A DNA stretch of 64,000 nucleotides from Pseudooceanicola antarcticus (GCF_900215355.1 NZ_OBEA01000002.1:310001-374000); one strand, 5' to 3'; counted from the stretch's first letter, positions 53,468 to 62,340 are shown. A program made the numbers and translations. Notes: generated by a model not told the origin, from the sequence alone.

Positions 53468-55003
53468 GGGACCGTTCAAAACCGCGGGGCTATGCTGCCC
53501 TGAACAAGGGTGGTGTAGGACTGATGAAGCTCGCGATGTTGGCTGGGGTTGGCAGTTTCGGTGCTTCGTATTTCGTTCGTTCGGGCAGGTCACCGTTGAG
53601 CACGGATGCTCGAACTTTCAGTAGGAAGTGCGCTCCGGTACGAGACCATTTCATTTGTTGCTTTTTCACAAATCGCTTGGCGACTAGCCGATTGACGCTC
53701 GCTTCGGCCGGTGCGGTCGAAACGCGCTTTCCTTCGTGGTATCGGCCGGCATAGTTGACCACCGATCCCCTGTTCCGTCCAATGTAGACTTGCAGCGTTT
53801 CGAGCAATTTGTCGGCACGGCTCGCCCAAATGCTCGGGACCGTGTCTCTGGACAGATCTCGTCGAACCCTTGCGATCAGGGACAGCGCGCGACCCGCTTG
53901 CCCGTTCCACAGTCGCCACCGTATTCGTTCGATACGGCCTCCAAAGCTCGAGAGGTGCTTCGGCGCTGTTGCGGCCAGTTGAGCGATTGGCTGAACCTTC
54001 ATTGAAATGTGAAACCAGTCGAGGATGTGGGTCACCGGTTGTGGAAGCATGCCGGCCAGGCGCTTCAGACATTCCGCCCCATCCGAAATAACTGTGATTT
54101 CACCCTGGTCAGCATAGCCCTGCCTTTTGAGAGCCAGAGCTGCCATCGTCTTCAGGTCTCTGGGATGCGTACCCTCAAAAGCAAAGATGGGTCCCGGCGG
54201 ATCGCCTCTTCCTCCGCGTCCGCAATGGCCTACAACTGCTTCGAAGGTTCGTCCGCCATATCGCTTGATCATGGGAATATGTGCCGTGTCGACGTTGAAG
54301 ACAAATTCACGGGCTGGATCGCCAGTGAGCTTAAACTCAAGCTGTTTTCTGTCCGGATAGGCCAGGTCTTCGAACCAGCGTTGCTGCCTTTCGGCCTCTT
54401 CGATCCGTTTCCCCAGAGCCAAGGTTCGGTTGCGAAGCGTGGTGAAAGTTCTCGCCGATTGATCTGGCAAGAACCTTGCCAACACGTCTGATGCTTCCCG
54501 ATATGAGAATTTGGCACCCAGTCGTGCGGAAAGCTCCAACAATTCCGGCGTGGCTCGGTCTTTGCAGATGTCAGCTGCAGGAGAAAAGGTGAAACAACAT
54601 GCCGGATTGCACTTCTGGCAGACCATCAGGCGAGGGACGCGCACAGGTATTTCACCAAAGACCGTCAGTATCTTCCGATGGCTGTAATCCTTGATCGGCA
54701 GCAGTCCCTCGCAGGTTGGACACACCCGGCAGTAGCGAACCCAAAGATCGAGCTGCCGCTCGACAATGATCTTCTGAACCTCTTTCATGATCGCCTTGCC
54801 GTCTTCGATCGAACAGCCCAGCTTCCCATCAGCCAGGCCATCAAGATCGTTCTCGATCATGAATTCCTTGCGATATTGATCCCCAGTCGGGTCAACGGCT
54901 TCCAAAGTAATGCGCCAATGCATGTGCGTCTCCAAAATTATGATCTCTGGAGACCGAGATTACCTCACAATTCTGATTGCACCCCGTGGTTTTGACCGGT
55001 CCC
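53468..55003 (-). mobile_element. ISKra4-family insertion sequence (1,536 bp)
   Basis: Terminal inverted repeats GGGACCG-T-TCAAAACC-G-CGGGG (53,468-53,489) and, at the other end in reverse, GGGACCG-G-TCAAAACC-A-CGGGG: 20 of 22 match. One transposase gene fills the interior. I see no clear target duplication outside the ends. Confidence 0.85.
53490..54923 (-). CDS. ISKra4-family transposase
   Basis: 477 residues from the ATG following GGAGAC; a TTG four codons earlier is less likely. Zinc-ribbon-like C-R-V-C-P-T-C and C-Q-K-C near 68-110, DDE-type acid residues in F-V-F-N-V-D-T-A-H and V-I-S-D-G-A-E, and H-I-L-D-W-F-H-I-S-M-K in the middle; the C-terminal W-S-R-T-G-A-H-F-L-L is characteristic of the family. 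The frame is intact, so it may be active. Insertion is reversed relative to the preceding operon. Confidence 0.88.
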   Translation of the reverse strand: MHWRITLEAVDPTGDQYRKEFMIENDLDGLADGKLGCSIEDGKAIMKEVQKIIVERQLDLWVRYCRVCPTCEGLLPIKDYSHRKILTVFGEIPVRVPRLMVCQKCNPACCFTFSPAADICKDRATPELLELSARLGAKFSYREASDVLARFLPDQSARTFTTLRNRTLALGKRIEEAERQQRWFEDLAYPDRKQLEFKLTGDPAREFVFNVDTAHIPMIKRYGGRTFEAVVGHCGRGGRGDPPGPIFAFEGTHPRDLKTMAALALKRQGYADQGEITVISDGAECLKRLAGMLPQPVTHILDWFHISMKVQPIAQLAATAPKHLSSFGGRIERIRWRLWNGQAGRALSLIARVRRDLSRDTVPSIWASRADKLLETLQVYIGRNRGSVVNYAGRYHEGKRVSTAPAEASVNRLVAKRFVKKQQMKWSRTGAHFLLKVRASVLNGDLPERTKYEAPKLPTPANIASFISPTPPLFRAA

Positions 55004-55116
55004 TCGCATGCTTCGGTGCGGCCATTCTTTCATCGCGGGCCATCTTTGTAGCGGGTTGTTTCAGCTGCTTTGGGCTAGGCTGTAATATCTGCAGAAGAAG
55101 AGCATCGCATGCTGTT

Positions 55117-55935
55117 TTATTTAAACGTGGTTCCGCCAGTCCTGCCGCCGAATTCCCCTGTCGTCAGAATGATGAAAAGCGAAACTGCTGCCATCACGGC
55201 CGCAAAGACCAAGATTCCTCCGAAGTGCCCACGGTAAACATCGATGTAACCCCCAAACCACGCATTCCCGGCACCGTGCATGACGGCTGCCAGAAGAACG
55301 CTGCCACGGGTGTTATTGAAAATCCAAGTGTATTGAACCGACCAAGCCATACAGAACAGTGTGTATCCGCCGATAGCAAGCAGCCATCCCCCATCGTGAA
55401 GCCACTCGTTTTGAACGGTCCCCGGGGTGACGAAGAGTGGGATGTGCCAGACGCCCCAGAAAAACCCGATAATCAGGCTTGCCTTGAGCGGCGCGCGCGC
55501 GCCGTTCAGTCTTGGCAAAAGGAAACCGCGCCAACCAAATTCTTCGCCAAGGCCTGCGAAAATCGTCAACAGAATAATCATTGGGATCACCTGCCATAAT
55601 GGTTTGAGTGCACTCCAATCTGGCAGCGGGCCACCAATGGCGTGAAAGAGGTAGAGTGCCGCAATCGAAGGAAGAATGGGGAAGAATAACGCGAAGCCCC
55701 ACCAGAACCAGCCCACGCGCCAGATCAGCACGCGGCGCGCCAGGGCCTTCACGCCATCCTTGCCACTTTCCAAGGCAACCAGCACAAACGCGGCGAGACT
55801 GGCGCTGAATGCGCCGATCTGGCTGGCTCCGTCCGGTAATAGTCCGGTAGAGACAGCCAAGATCGGTGCAGCCCCGAAAAGGATGGCAAGCAAGGCAAGT
55901 GATGCGGAAGGGTGAGCCTTGATGAACCATCGCAT
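55117..55935 (-). CDS. CPBP family intramembrane glutamic endopeptidase
   Basis: 272 residues with about eight membrane segments. The CPBP/Abi motifs are complete: E131-E132-x-x-x-R136 (G-E-E-F-G-W-R-G), F-F-W-G-V-W-H164 and H220-x-x-x-N224. Proteases of this fold cleave prenylated or signal proteins, or act in bacteriocin self-protection. Divergent from the AraC-type regulator at a 200-bp gap. Confidence 0.9.
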   Translation of the reverse strand: MRWFIKAHPSASLALLAILFGAAPILAVSTGLLPDGASQIGAFSASLAAFVLVALESGKDGVKALARRVLIWRVGWFWWGFALFFPILPSIAALYLFHAIGGPLPDWSALKPLWQVIPMIILLTIFAGLGEEFGWRGFLLPRLNGARAPLKASLIIGFFWGVWHIPLFVTPGTVQNEWLHDGGWLLAIGGYTLFCMAWSVQYTWIFNNTRGSVLLAAVMHGAGNAWFGGYIDVYRGHFGGILVFAAVMAAVSLFIILTTGEFGGRTGGTTFK

Positions 55936-56209
55936 GGTTGTGAACCTTTTGAAAATGATCAGTTTTGTTCAGTCGCACAAAATTTACTCAAGCCACCCTA
56001 CGCCTTGGCACCACAGTGGTTTTGCGCTTGCTCAGTGGACAGGTGGGAGCCAACACGACGCATTTCAAGGTTGATTAATGCGGATATCCGTCTCTTGTAG
56101 AGGGTAGCACCATAAGACCTGTCATGGCCGAAGTCTGGCTGTGATTTCCAATCGCACGCACCACCCGAAAGAGGTTTTTCGGGTTCGTCAGACAAGGATG
56201 CAGGGCACC
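55936..56209 (+). other. Divergent control region of the island membrane module
   Basis: Non-coding between the CPBP gene and the AraC-type gene. No clear operator was found by eye. Confidence 0.3.
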
Positions 56210-57361
56210 ATGCTGTCCCAGACAATTGCAACGGATTCTCTGGTGACCATCACGTTTGCCATCGCTGTGTTTGGCGCGGTTTCGATGTTCGGTGACCAAG
56301 AGCAACGACAATTGAATGGTGGCTTGATCGTTTTCCTGGCCGTCGCTGCTTTTGACGCTTTGGCGGTTCTCGTCGACCTATGGGAAGCGCGCGGCCCGCT
56401 TTTGTGGATTGGTCGCCTGGAGCCTGTGGTCATTTTCCTTTATGGACCCTCCATTTATCTCTACGTTCTGCGCGTAACGGGGAAAACGCCACCCTTTCGG
56501 CGTGCCGCACTCCTCTATGCGGGGCCCATGGCGGTCGCTTTGCCGTTATTTGGTGCAGCCGCGATGCTTCCGCGCGACGTACAGGTGGCGATGGTTGCCT
56601 CACTCCCAATGCCGGATAGTGTTGAAGGTGAACGGGCCGCGGCACTGATGATTGCAATGCAGGCGTCCTTTGTTGCCATCACCTTCGGCTTTCTCGTCGC
56701 CTGCTGGCGTGTTTTGGACGACAACCTGCGCAGGGTCGGGTCGCTGTTCTCCTCAATCGAAGACCGGACGCTCAACTGGCTGCGCGTCGTGATCGTCCTG
56801 ATTTTCTTTGCCTGGATGCAAGCGGCACTACAGCCCTTGCTCGCAGGCTTCTATGAGACGGGCGGTTGGTCCGATGCGGTCGATGCGGGTGTAACGCTAA
56901 GCTGGGTTGCGATACTGGTGTACTTCGGCATCCGCCAACACTCTGCACTGCAGGAACCTGCGCCGCGGGCGCGGTCTTTGCCTGGGGATGACGAAGTCCC
57001 GGAAAAGTACGCGCGTTCCGCGCTAAGTGCAGACCGGATGCGTCAGTTGGGCGATCGTATGACGCACCTGATGCAGCGAGATGCACTTCACCGCGACCCC
57101 AGCCTGTCATTGCGTCGTCTGGCCGAGCATGTCGGTGCCAGTCCGAACTATGTCTCACAGACGCTGAACGATCATCTGGGCGTCAGTTTCTTCGATTTCG
57201 TCAACGGCTTCCGGGTCGACGAGGCTGAACAGTTGATGCGCACAACGGATCGCACATTCACCGAAATCGCACTGGATGTTGGCTTCAACTCCCGTTCGAC
57301 CTTCAACTCTGCGGTGCGCAAACATCGGGGCACTTCCCCGACCGCCCTGCGAAAACGCTGA
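56210..57361 (+). CDS. AraC family regulator with N-terminal membrane domain
   Basis: 383 residues from the ATG at 56,210 (GTG at 56,141 or ATG at 56,198 are possible and the start is uncertain). About seven hydrophobic segments fill residues 1-240; the AraC DNA-binding domain (about 280-380) has L-R-R-L-A-E-H-V-G-A-S-P-N-Y-V-S-Q-T-L-N and F-T-E-I-A-L-D-V-G-F-N-S-R-S-T-F-N-S-A-V-R. Membrane-bound regulators of this kind sense envelope signals. Probably controls the OmpV-like gene downstream. Confidence 0.88.
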   Translation: MLSQTIATDSLVTITFAIAVFGAVSMFGDQEQRQLNGGLIVFLAVAAFDALAVLVDLWEARGPLLWIGRLEPVVIFLYGPSIYLYVLRVTGKTPPFRRAALLYAGPMAVALPLFGAAAMLPRDVQVAMVASLPMPDSVEGERAAALMIAMQASFVAITFGFLVACWRVLDDNLRRVGSLFSSIEDRTLNWLRVVIVLIFFAWMQAALQPLLAGFYETGGWSDAVDAGVTLSWVAILVYFGIRQHSALQEPAPRARSLPGDDEVPEKYARSALSADRMRQLGDRMTHLMQRDALHRDPSLSLRRLAEHVGASPNYVSQTLNDHLGVSFFDFVNGFRVDEAEQLMRTTDRTFTEIALDVGFNSRSTFNSAVRKHRGTSPTALRKR

Positions 57362-57377
57362 ATCTGTCGCAGATCGG

Positions 57378-57403
57378 CTGTCCTGACCCTCCCGTCCGGA
57401 CAG
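57378..57403 (+). promoter_or_regulatory. Inverted repeat between the AraC-type and MipA genes
   Basis: CTGTCC, 14 bases, GGACAG. It lies 17 bp past the regulator stop and 110 bp before MipA, so it could be a terminator-like stem or an operator; the two cannot be separated from the sequence. Confidence 0.3.
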
Positions 57404-57514
57404 AACACCTTCCTAGCCTGCCTGATCGGACGCGGCGCACGCCGCATTCTGCCAGAACATGATTGTCGCGAATTCGCGACGTCATCCTCGGTCACGCAAA
57501 GAAGGGTTTAAGAC

Positions 57515-58279
57515 GTGCATCTCCCTATTCACAAAAACTTACGGGCACTGGCACTTGCCGCCCCCATCATCGCAGCCCTTGGCCCGCGTCCTGCATTTGC
57601 CGAGCAAGAGGCTTCCGGTTTCACAATCGGCGTTCTGGGGGTGGCGACGACATCACCATATGACGCTGACACTGAGGAAAGCAGTTTCCTGCCTGACTTG
57701 GAGTACACGCGAGACCGGTTCAGCATCGGTATCACCGGCGCCTCATACGATGTCTTCGACAGCGAAAGCGTCGTCTTGTCCGCAATACTGGCTCCGCGGT
57801 TCTTTCCCGACCCCAGCGAGGTTGCGGGCCTTGGGCACCTAACACGCGAGACGGCGGCAGAGGCCGGACTGGCAGGCACGCTTCGTTTCGGGCCACTTTC
57901 AACCGGCCTCGAAATCCTGACTGACATCTCAGGGATTCACGAAGGAACCGCAATCGAAGCGACTGTCGGAACAGCCTTTTCGCCGACACCGCGCCTCGGG
58001 ATCGCGGTACAGGCTGGCGCGACCTGGATGGACAGCGATCTGGCAACCTACAGTTTCGGCATTCGTCCCAGCGAAGCAACCGACATGCTCGCGGCCTACA
58101 AAATAGAAGACACGGTTGTACCGTCTGTCGGTCTGCAGTTGCGCTATGCGCTGACCGATCACGTATCGCTCATCGGAGGGCTGTCCGTCGAATTTCTTCC
58201 TGATCGTGTCACCGACAGCCCGATCATCAATCGGGAGGTTCTGACCTCTGGCATGATAGGTTTTCGCTATGGTTTCTGA
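57515..58279 (+). CDS. MipA/OmpV family outer membrane protein
   Basis: 254 residues from a GTG preceded by GAAGGG. Signal peptide of about 29 residues, cleaved near A-F-A. Beta-barrel pattern throughout, ending I-G-F-R-Y-G-F with the terminal Phe. MipA/OmpV proteins scaffold murein enzymes or act as porin-like sensors in other bacteria. Co-directional with the AraC gene, and overlaps the next CPBP-fold gene by 11 bp. Confidence 0.85.
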   Translation: MHLPIHKNLRALALAAPIIAALGPRPAFAEQEASGFTIGVLGVATTSPYDADTEESSFLPDLEYTRDRFSIGITGASYDVFDSESVVLSAILAPRFFPDPSEVAGLGHLTRETAAEAGLAGTLRFGPLSTGLEILTDISGIHEGTAIEATVGTAFSPTPRLGIAVQAGATWMDSDLATYSFGIRPSEATDMLAAYKIEDTVVPSVGLQLRYALTDHVSLIGGLSVEFLPDRVTDSPIINREVLTSGMIGFRYGF

Positions 58280-59102
58280 GACAAATTTGCCGGCGGTAAT
58301 TTACCCTGCCGACTTGGGTGATGAGGACATTCCACACTGGTCACCGGCGCAGCTGTTCAGCCTTTGGCTACTGGTCGCCCTGCCGATGGCGGGACTTTCC
58401 TTGGGACTTGCTCCGTTTCTTGTCGCACGGCTGCCTGATCTGAACCCAGGACTCATTTACTGGGGCACGATCATCGCTGGTATGGCATGGCAGACGGCGG
58501 TCGCTTTAGGTGTTCTGTATTGGGAGGGACAGGCCCGGACGGGCGAAGCGCTGCGGCGTAGCCTTTGGTTGATTGCACCGCGCATTCCGGGGACATCAAA
58601 GCCGTCATGGGGTGTGTTGTTGGGTATTGTACCGCTTGGAATAGCCCTCGTGTTCATCTTGGGCGCCGCGTTCGGTTCGCTCGACTCGCTGCTTGCCGCG
58701 CGATTACCTGAATGGATGGCGCCGACCTATGGTGACATCACCAGTCTTGCCACAGCCGAGAACACAGGCAACTGGAACCTGCTTTGGATCGCTCTGCTTT
58801 CAAGCCTGTTTAACTATGTCCTGGGTGAGGCCTTCTTCTTCCACGGGATACTGTTGCCCAGAATGGTCAGGACCTTTGGCGGGCGGGGCTGGATTGTGAA
58901 CGCAGTGGCCTTTGCGGCGTATCACAGCCACAAGGCACCTTATCTCCCCACAATCCTTCTGTCCTGCCTCGTCTATGCGCTGTCAGCGCACGTCACCCGT
59001 TCAAGCTGGCCCGCTGTCCTGATCCATGGCTTCGAAGGACTCATCCTGATTGGTGTCGTCATTTTCGTCGTACTGGGCGGAATGCCTGCAGACCCATCCT
59101 AA
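58269..59102 (+). CDS. CPBP-fold membrane protein with degenerate catalytic motif
   Basis: 277 residues with about eight membrane segments. Motif 1, normally E-E-x-x-x-R, reads G-E187-A-F-F-F-H192-G: the second Glu is Ala and the Arg is His. The other motifs remain (F-A-A-Y-H219 and L-I-H253-G-F-E-G-L). Activity may be lost or changed; it could be a partner of the intact CPBP gene at 55,117. It overlaps mipA. Confidence 0.8.
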   Translation: MVSETNLPAVIYPADLGDEDIPHWSPAQLFSLWLLVALPMAGLSLGLAPFLVARLPDLNPGLIYWGTIIAGMAWQTAVALGVLYWEGQARTGEALRRSLWLIAPRIPGTSKPSWGVLLGIVPLGIALVFILGAAFGSLDSLLAARLPEWMAPTYGDITSLATAENTGNWNLLWIALLSSLFNYVLGEAFFFHGILLPRMVRTFGGRGWIVNAVAFAAYHSHKAPYLPTILLSCLVYALSAHVTRSSWPAVLIHGFEGLILIGVVIFVVLGGMPADPS

Positions 59103-59231
59103 AGACTTTCTGGACGAAGCTGAGTGGCCGAGTTCCGCTATATGTATCAAATTTCAAGGGTTTAAGCGAAATTCGATCCCTCAGGTATTCCACCAAGAGA
59201 AGCCAACCCATAGCTTTTGAAGGAGCTTATC

Positions 59232-60443
59232 GTGCGAACGTCATTCCTCATTCCCGCGGCACTTGTCACGAGTCTCTACGCCGCTACGCTTTATCTTCTG
59301 GCACTGCCGGATTGGAACTTTGAACGCCCTGACACGGCGCGGGTCACAGACCAAACCCTCGCCGACCCGAATGAAGCATTGACCTTTGCCTTCAGCGGGA
59401 ATGCCGGTACTTCTACTGAGGACAGGCAACTGTTGCTTGTGACGTCTGTCTCCCCGGCACAGGCGACGGCCATCGATCTTGCACCGCATCTTCCGTCAGG
59501 ACAACACGACGCATTTGATGCGATCAACATACTTGGCTGGGAGGCCCTCGTGCGACTTGGTGCGACCGGGCAAAGTGAGGTGTATCCTTTCGACGCGCTG
59601 TTGCCGGTCTCCGATGCACAGGCTCACGTGGCATTCGGAACAAACTTTGCCAGCCACGGAGAAGAAGTCGCCAACGAGACCCCTTTCGCATTTCCAAGAC
59701 TGCTGCAACCTTCGGCACCAACCAGTGAACTTGCGGTAGATACCCGGACGGCACTGATGGACTATGAAGTTGAACTCTGCATGAGTTTCGACCGAGACAT
59801 CGCGTCGCTCACAGAGTTTGATTCCGCCCGTAAGGCGGTGTTCCTGTGCGGCGATTTCACCGATCGGGCTGCGATGTTACGTGGCATGCCCGATGGCGAG
59901 GACACCTTTAGCGGCATCGGATTCACTGACGCCAAAAGCCTTCCCGGAGCCTTTCCGACAGGTCCTCTGCTCGTCATTCCGCAGGATTGGCGCAGCTTCG
60001 TGGCCAGTGAGGCCATCGCAACAGAGTTGGATGGACGCTCCATGCAGTTCACGGAAGGATCGGATATGCTGATGGATTTCCGGCAAATGGTCGGCTTCGC
60101 GTTGGAGCATGGCAACCAGGACAATTGGACCTATCAGGGGGCCGCTGTACCTCTGGCGCGCGATGGCGTGATCCGGCGCGGGCAGGTGGTTCTCTCTGGT
60201 ACAGCCGACGGGGTGCTTTTCCGTCCGCCAAGCAGGCGCACTATGGCGGCGCATATTGGCGGGTATTTGCTTCTCGGGGGTTTCCTTTCAGGAGACACAC
60301 CTCGTCGCTACATCATTGAACAGTTCATCGAAAACGGGATCGACGAAAAGGCCATGCTTCAACCCGGGGACACAGTTGTCCACCGCGCAACGCGGCTGGG
60401 TACTATCAAGACGACCGTCGTGAGTAGGGCAAATGCGCAATGA
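59232..60443 (+). CDS. Membrane-anchored FAH-family-like protein
   Basis: 403 residues from a GTG 7 bases after AAGGAG. An N-terminal hydrophobic segment (about 3-27) suggests an anchor or uncleaved signal. The C-terminal part has FAH metal residues Glu179 and Glu181 (Y-E-V-E-L), Asp208 (C-G-D-F-T-D), and K235 in T-D-A-K-S. The domain from about 130 to 345 resembles the FAH fold. Anchoring a cytosolic-type fold outside or at the membrane is unusual. Substrate unknown. Confidence 0.72.
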   Translation: MRTSFLIPAALVTSLYAATLYLLALPDWNFERPDTARVTDQTLADPNEALTFAFSGNAGTSTEDRQLLLVTSVSPAQATAIDLAPHLPSGQHDAFDAINILGWEALVRLGATGQSEVYPFDALLPVSDAQAHVAFGTNFASHGEEVANETPFAFPRLLQPSAPTSELAVDTRTALMDYEVELCMSFDRDIASLTEFDSARKAVFLCGDFTDRAAMLRGMPDGEDTFSGIGFTDAKSLPGAFPTGPLLVIPQDWRSFVASEAIATELDGRSMQFTEGSDMLMDFRQMVGFALEHGNQDNWTYQGAAVPLARDGVIRRGQVVLSGTADGVLFRPPSRRTMAAHIGGYLLLGGFLSGDTPRRYIIEQFIENGIDEKAMLQPGDTVVHRATRLGTIKTTVVSRANAQ

Positions 60444-60513
60444 CGCTGTCTGTATTCACCGAACAGAGCACAGGCTGTAGGAAAACGGCGCTGCCAGACG
60501 AAGGAAAAACCGC

Positions 60514-61023
60514 GTGACCCTCGAAAGAAAAGTTGCACAAGTTTTCAAGCTGACGGATGAGAACTGGATGAAACATGCCAATCCCTGGAGTGTATGGACG
60601 AGATACTCGGTTCTTCCATTGATCGTATTGGCATTCTGGAGCCGTGTTTGGATCGGTTGGTGGTGTTTGATCCCAGGAATCCTGTCCCTGCTTTGGGTAT
60701 TCCTGAACCCAATCTTCTTCTCAAGGCCCGCCTCGACCCGCAACTGGGCGTCAAAGGCTGTCTTGGGGGAACGGGTCTACCTGAACAGGGACCAAGTCCC
60801 GATCCCTAAGATCCATCAATCGCCGATATTTCCTCTGCTGAATATCGTGTCTTTTATTGGTCTGCTTGTGGCAGTTTGGGCAACCGTCACCCACTCGATC
60901 TGGGGTGCAGTTCTGGGGGTGAGTTTGGCATACATGGGCAAGAGCTGGTACCTTGATCGCATGGTCTGGCTCTACGAACTGATGAAGGACGAACATCCGG
61001 ACTATCGCAAATGGGACTTCTAG
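60514..61023 (+). CDS. DUF6653 family membrane protein
   Basis: 169 residues from a GTG behind AAGGA. N-W-M-K-H-A-N-P-W-S-V-W-T-R-Y at about 17-31 is characteristic of DUF6653. Two or more hydrophobic segments (about 33-70 and 105-135), and the tail H-P-D-Y-R-K-W-D-F. Function unknown. Last gene of the island membrane module; an IS3 element begins 15 bp after the stop. Confidence 0.82.
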   Translation: MTLERKVAQVFKLTDENWMKHANPWSVWTRYSVLPLIVLAFWSRVWIGWWCLIPGILSLLWVFLNPIFFSRPASTRNWASKAVLGERVYLNRDQVPIPKIHQSPIFPLLNIVSFIGLLVAVWATVTHSIWGAVLGVSLAYMGKSWYLDRMVWLYELMKDEHPDYRKWDF

Positions 61024-61076
61024 GATGACGAGGCGTCTGAGCTACTCCCCAATGTTTGGACAGCTTTCCGCGTAGA

Positions 61077-61931
61077 TTAAGCTACTCTTTGCTCCTGCTG
61101 ACCGGGTTGGGTTTCATTTTTTTTCAGCCAATAGACCACGGCTGGAGGTTTGCCGCCAAGGGCTGAATGGGGGCGTTTGCGTTTGTAGAACTCGATCCAT
61201 TTCCCGACGCCGGCCTTTGCCTCTGATCCGGTCTCCCAGGCGTGCAGATAGACGCACTCATATTTCAGGCTCCGCCAGAGCCGCTCAACGAAGATGTTGT
61301 CGAGGAACCGGCCCTTGCCATCCATCGAGATACGGATACCAGAGCGCCGCAACCGATCAGTCCAGGCAAAGGACGTGAACTGCGATCCCTGGTCGGTGTT
61401 CATGATCTCGGGCGGGCCGAACCTAGCGATGGCCTCGTTCAGCGCATCGACGCAGAAGTCTGCCTCCAGCGTGTTCGAGATGCGCCAGGCCAGCACCTTT
61501 CGGGTGTGCCAGTCCATGATCGCCACCAGATACAGGAACCCACGCCGCATCGGCAGGTAGGTGATGTCGGCCGCCCAGACCTGGTTGGGCCGCTCCACCC
61601 GCAATCCACGCAGCAGATAAGGGTAGATCTTGTGGCCCTTGGCGGCTTTGCTGGTGTTGGGCTTCTGGTAGATCGGCATCAAACCCATCAGCCGCCGGAT
61701 GCGCTTCTCATTCACCTGATGGCCCTCATTGCGCAGATGCCAAGTCATCTGGCGCACCCCGAAGAATGGTGTTTCCAGGGACTGCTCATCGATCTGGCGC
61801 ATGAGTGCGAGGTTCAGCGCAGTCTCGCCCTTCGGGCGGTAGTAGAACGACGACCGTGGGATCGACAGCAGCTTGCACTGCTTGCCGATGGACAGGTCGG
61901 GATTGCCCGGTTCGATCATCTGGCGCCTCAC
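61077..61931 (-). CDS. IS3-family transposase OrfB
   Basis: About 284 residues if started at the GTG that overlaps the OrfA stop (GTGA); an ATG at 61,919 is four codons in. DDE core: W-A-A-D-I-T-Y-L, N-T-D-Q-G-S-Q-F-T, F-V-E-R-L-W-R-S-L-K-Y-E. In IS3 elements OrfB is usually made as an OrfAB fusion by a -1 frameshift; the T-run at 61,962-61,967 is a candidate slip site. Confidence 0.88.
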   Translation of the reverse strand: MRRQMIEPGNPDLSIGKQCKLLSIPRSSFYYRPKGETALNLALMRQIDEQSLETPFFGVRQMTWHLRNEGHQVNEKRIRRLMGLMPIYQKPNTSKAAKGHKIYPYLLRGLRVERPNQVWAADITYLPMRRGFLYLVAIMDWHTRKVLAWRISNTLEADFCVDALNEAIARFGPPEIMNTDQGSQFTSFAWTDRLRRSGIRISMDGKGRFLDNIFVERLWRSLKYECVYLHAWETGSEAKAGVGKWIEFYKRKRPHSALGGKPPAVVYWLKKNETQPGQQEQRVA

Positions 61932-62221
61932 GTCACGCCCCAAGGCTTGAGCTTTCTGGCCAAAAAATCGTTGGCCACAGCCAGCTCCCCGATCTTGGCG
62001 TGCAGTTCTTTGACCTGCTCCTCGCCGATCTCCGGAGCCTTCCTGACGCCACGTTCGAACACGCCCGACGCGCCTTCCAACAAGGCCCTCTTCCATGTGT
62101 GGATCATCGTCGGATGAACCCCGAACCGGCTCGCCAGCTCCGCCACCGTCTGCTCACCCTTCAGCGTTTCCAGCGCCACCTTCGCCTTGAACTCAGGCGA
62201 ATGCTGCTTCCGTTTCGACAT
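61928..62221 (-). CDS. IS3-family transposase OrfA
   Basis: 97 residues beginning MSKRKQHSPEFKAKVALE, an HTH_Tnp_1 protein (V-A-E-L-A-S-R-F-G-V-H-P-T-M-I-H-T-W) with a leucine-zipper tail that binds the terminal repeats. Overlaps orfB. Confidence 0.9.
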   Translation of the reverse strand: MSKRKQHSPEFKAKVALETLKGEQTVAELASRFGVHPTMIHTWKRALLEGASGVFERGVRKAPEIGEEQVKELHAKIGELAVANDFLARKLKPWGVT

Positions 62222-62322
62222 CTCTGATCTCCTTCTCGTCGAAGATCAGCAGACAGCAAATCGTAGCATACGTCAGTGTCCGATTTTCGGGGGGTAGCTC
62301 AAGGTACTTGTCATATGCTTGG

Positions 62323-62340
62323 GTGGTGCAAAGTGTGGTA
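62323..62340 (+). promoter_or_regulatory. Candidate integrase arm-type sites (right end)
   Basis: GTGGTG and GTGGTA, 12 bp apart, 64 bp before attR. The preceding TATGCTT and spacing match the left-end pair at 47,682-47,699. Confidence 0.5.

Larger units (their letters stand above)
61038..62301 (-). mobile_element. IS3-family insertion sequence (1,264 bp)
   Basis: Ends begin TGAGCTACTCCCCAATG (left) and, inverted, TGAGCTACCCCCCGAAA (right), an imperfect terminal repeat with 8 exact outer bases. Two overlapping transposase frames inside. The 3-base flanks (GTC left, AGG right) do not form a target duplication. Confidence 0.85.

Noticed and set aside
61035..62304. 3-bp target duplication for the IS3 element
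   Set aside because: The flanks GTC and AGG differ, so none is claimed.
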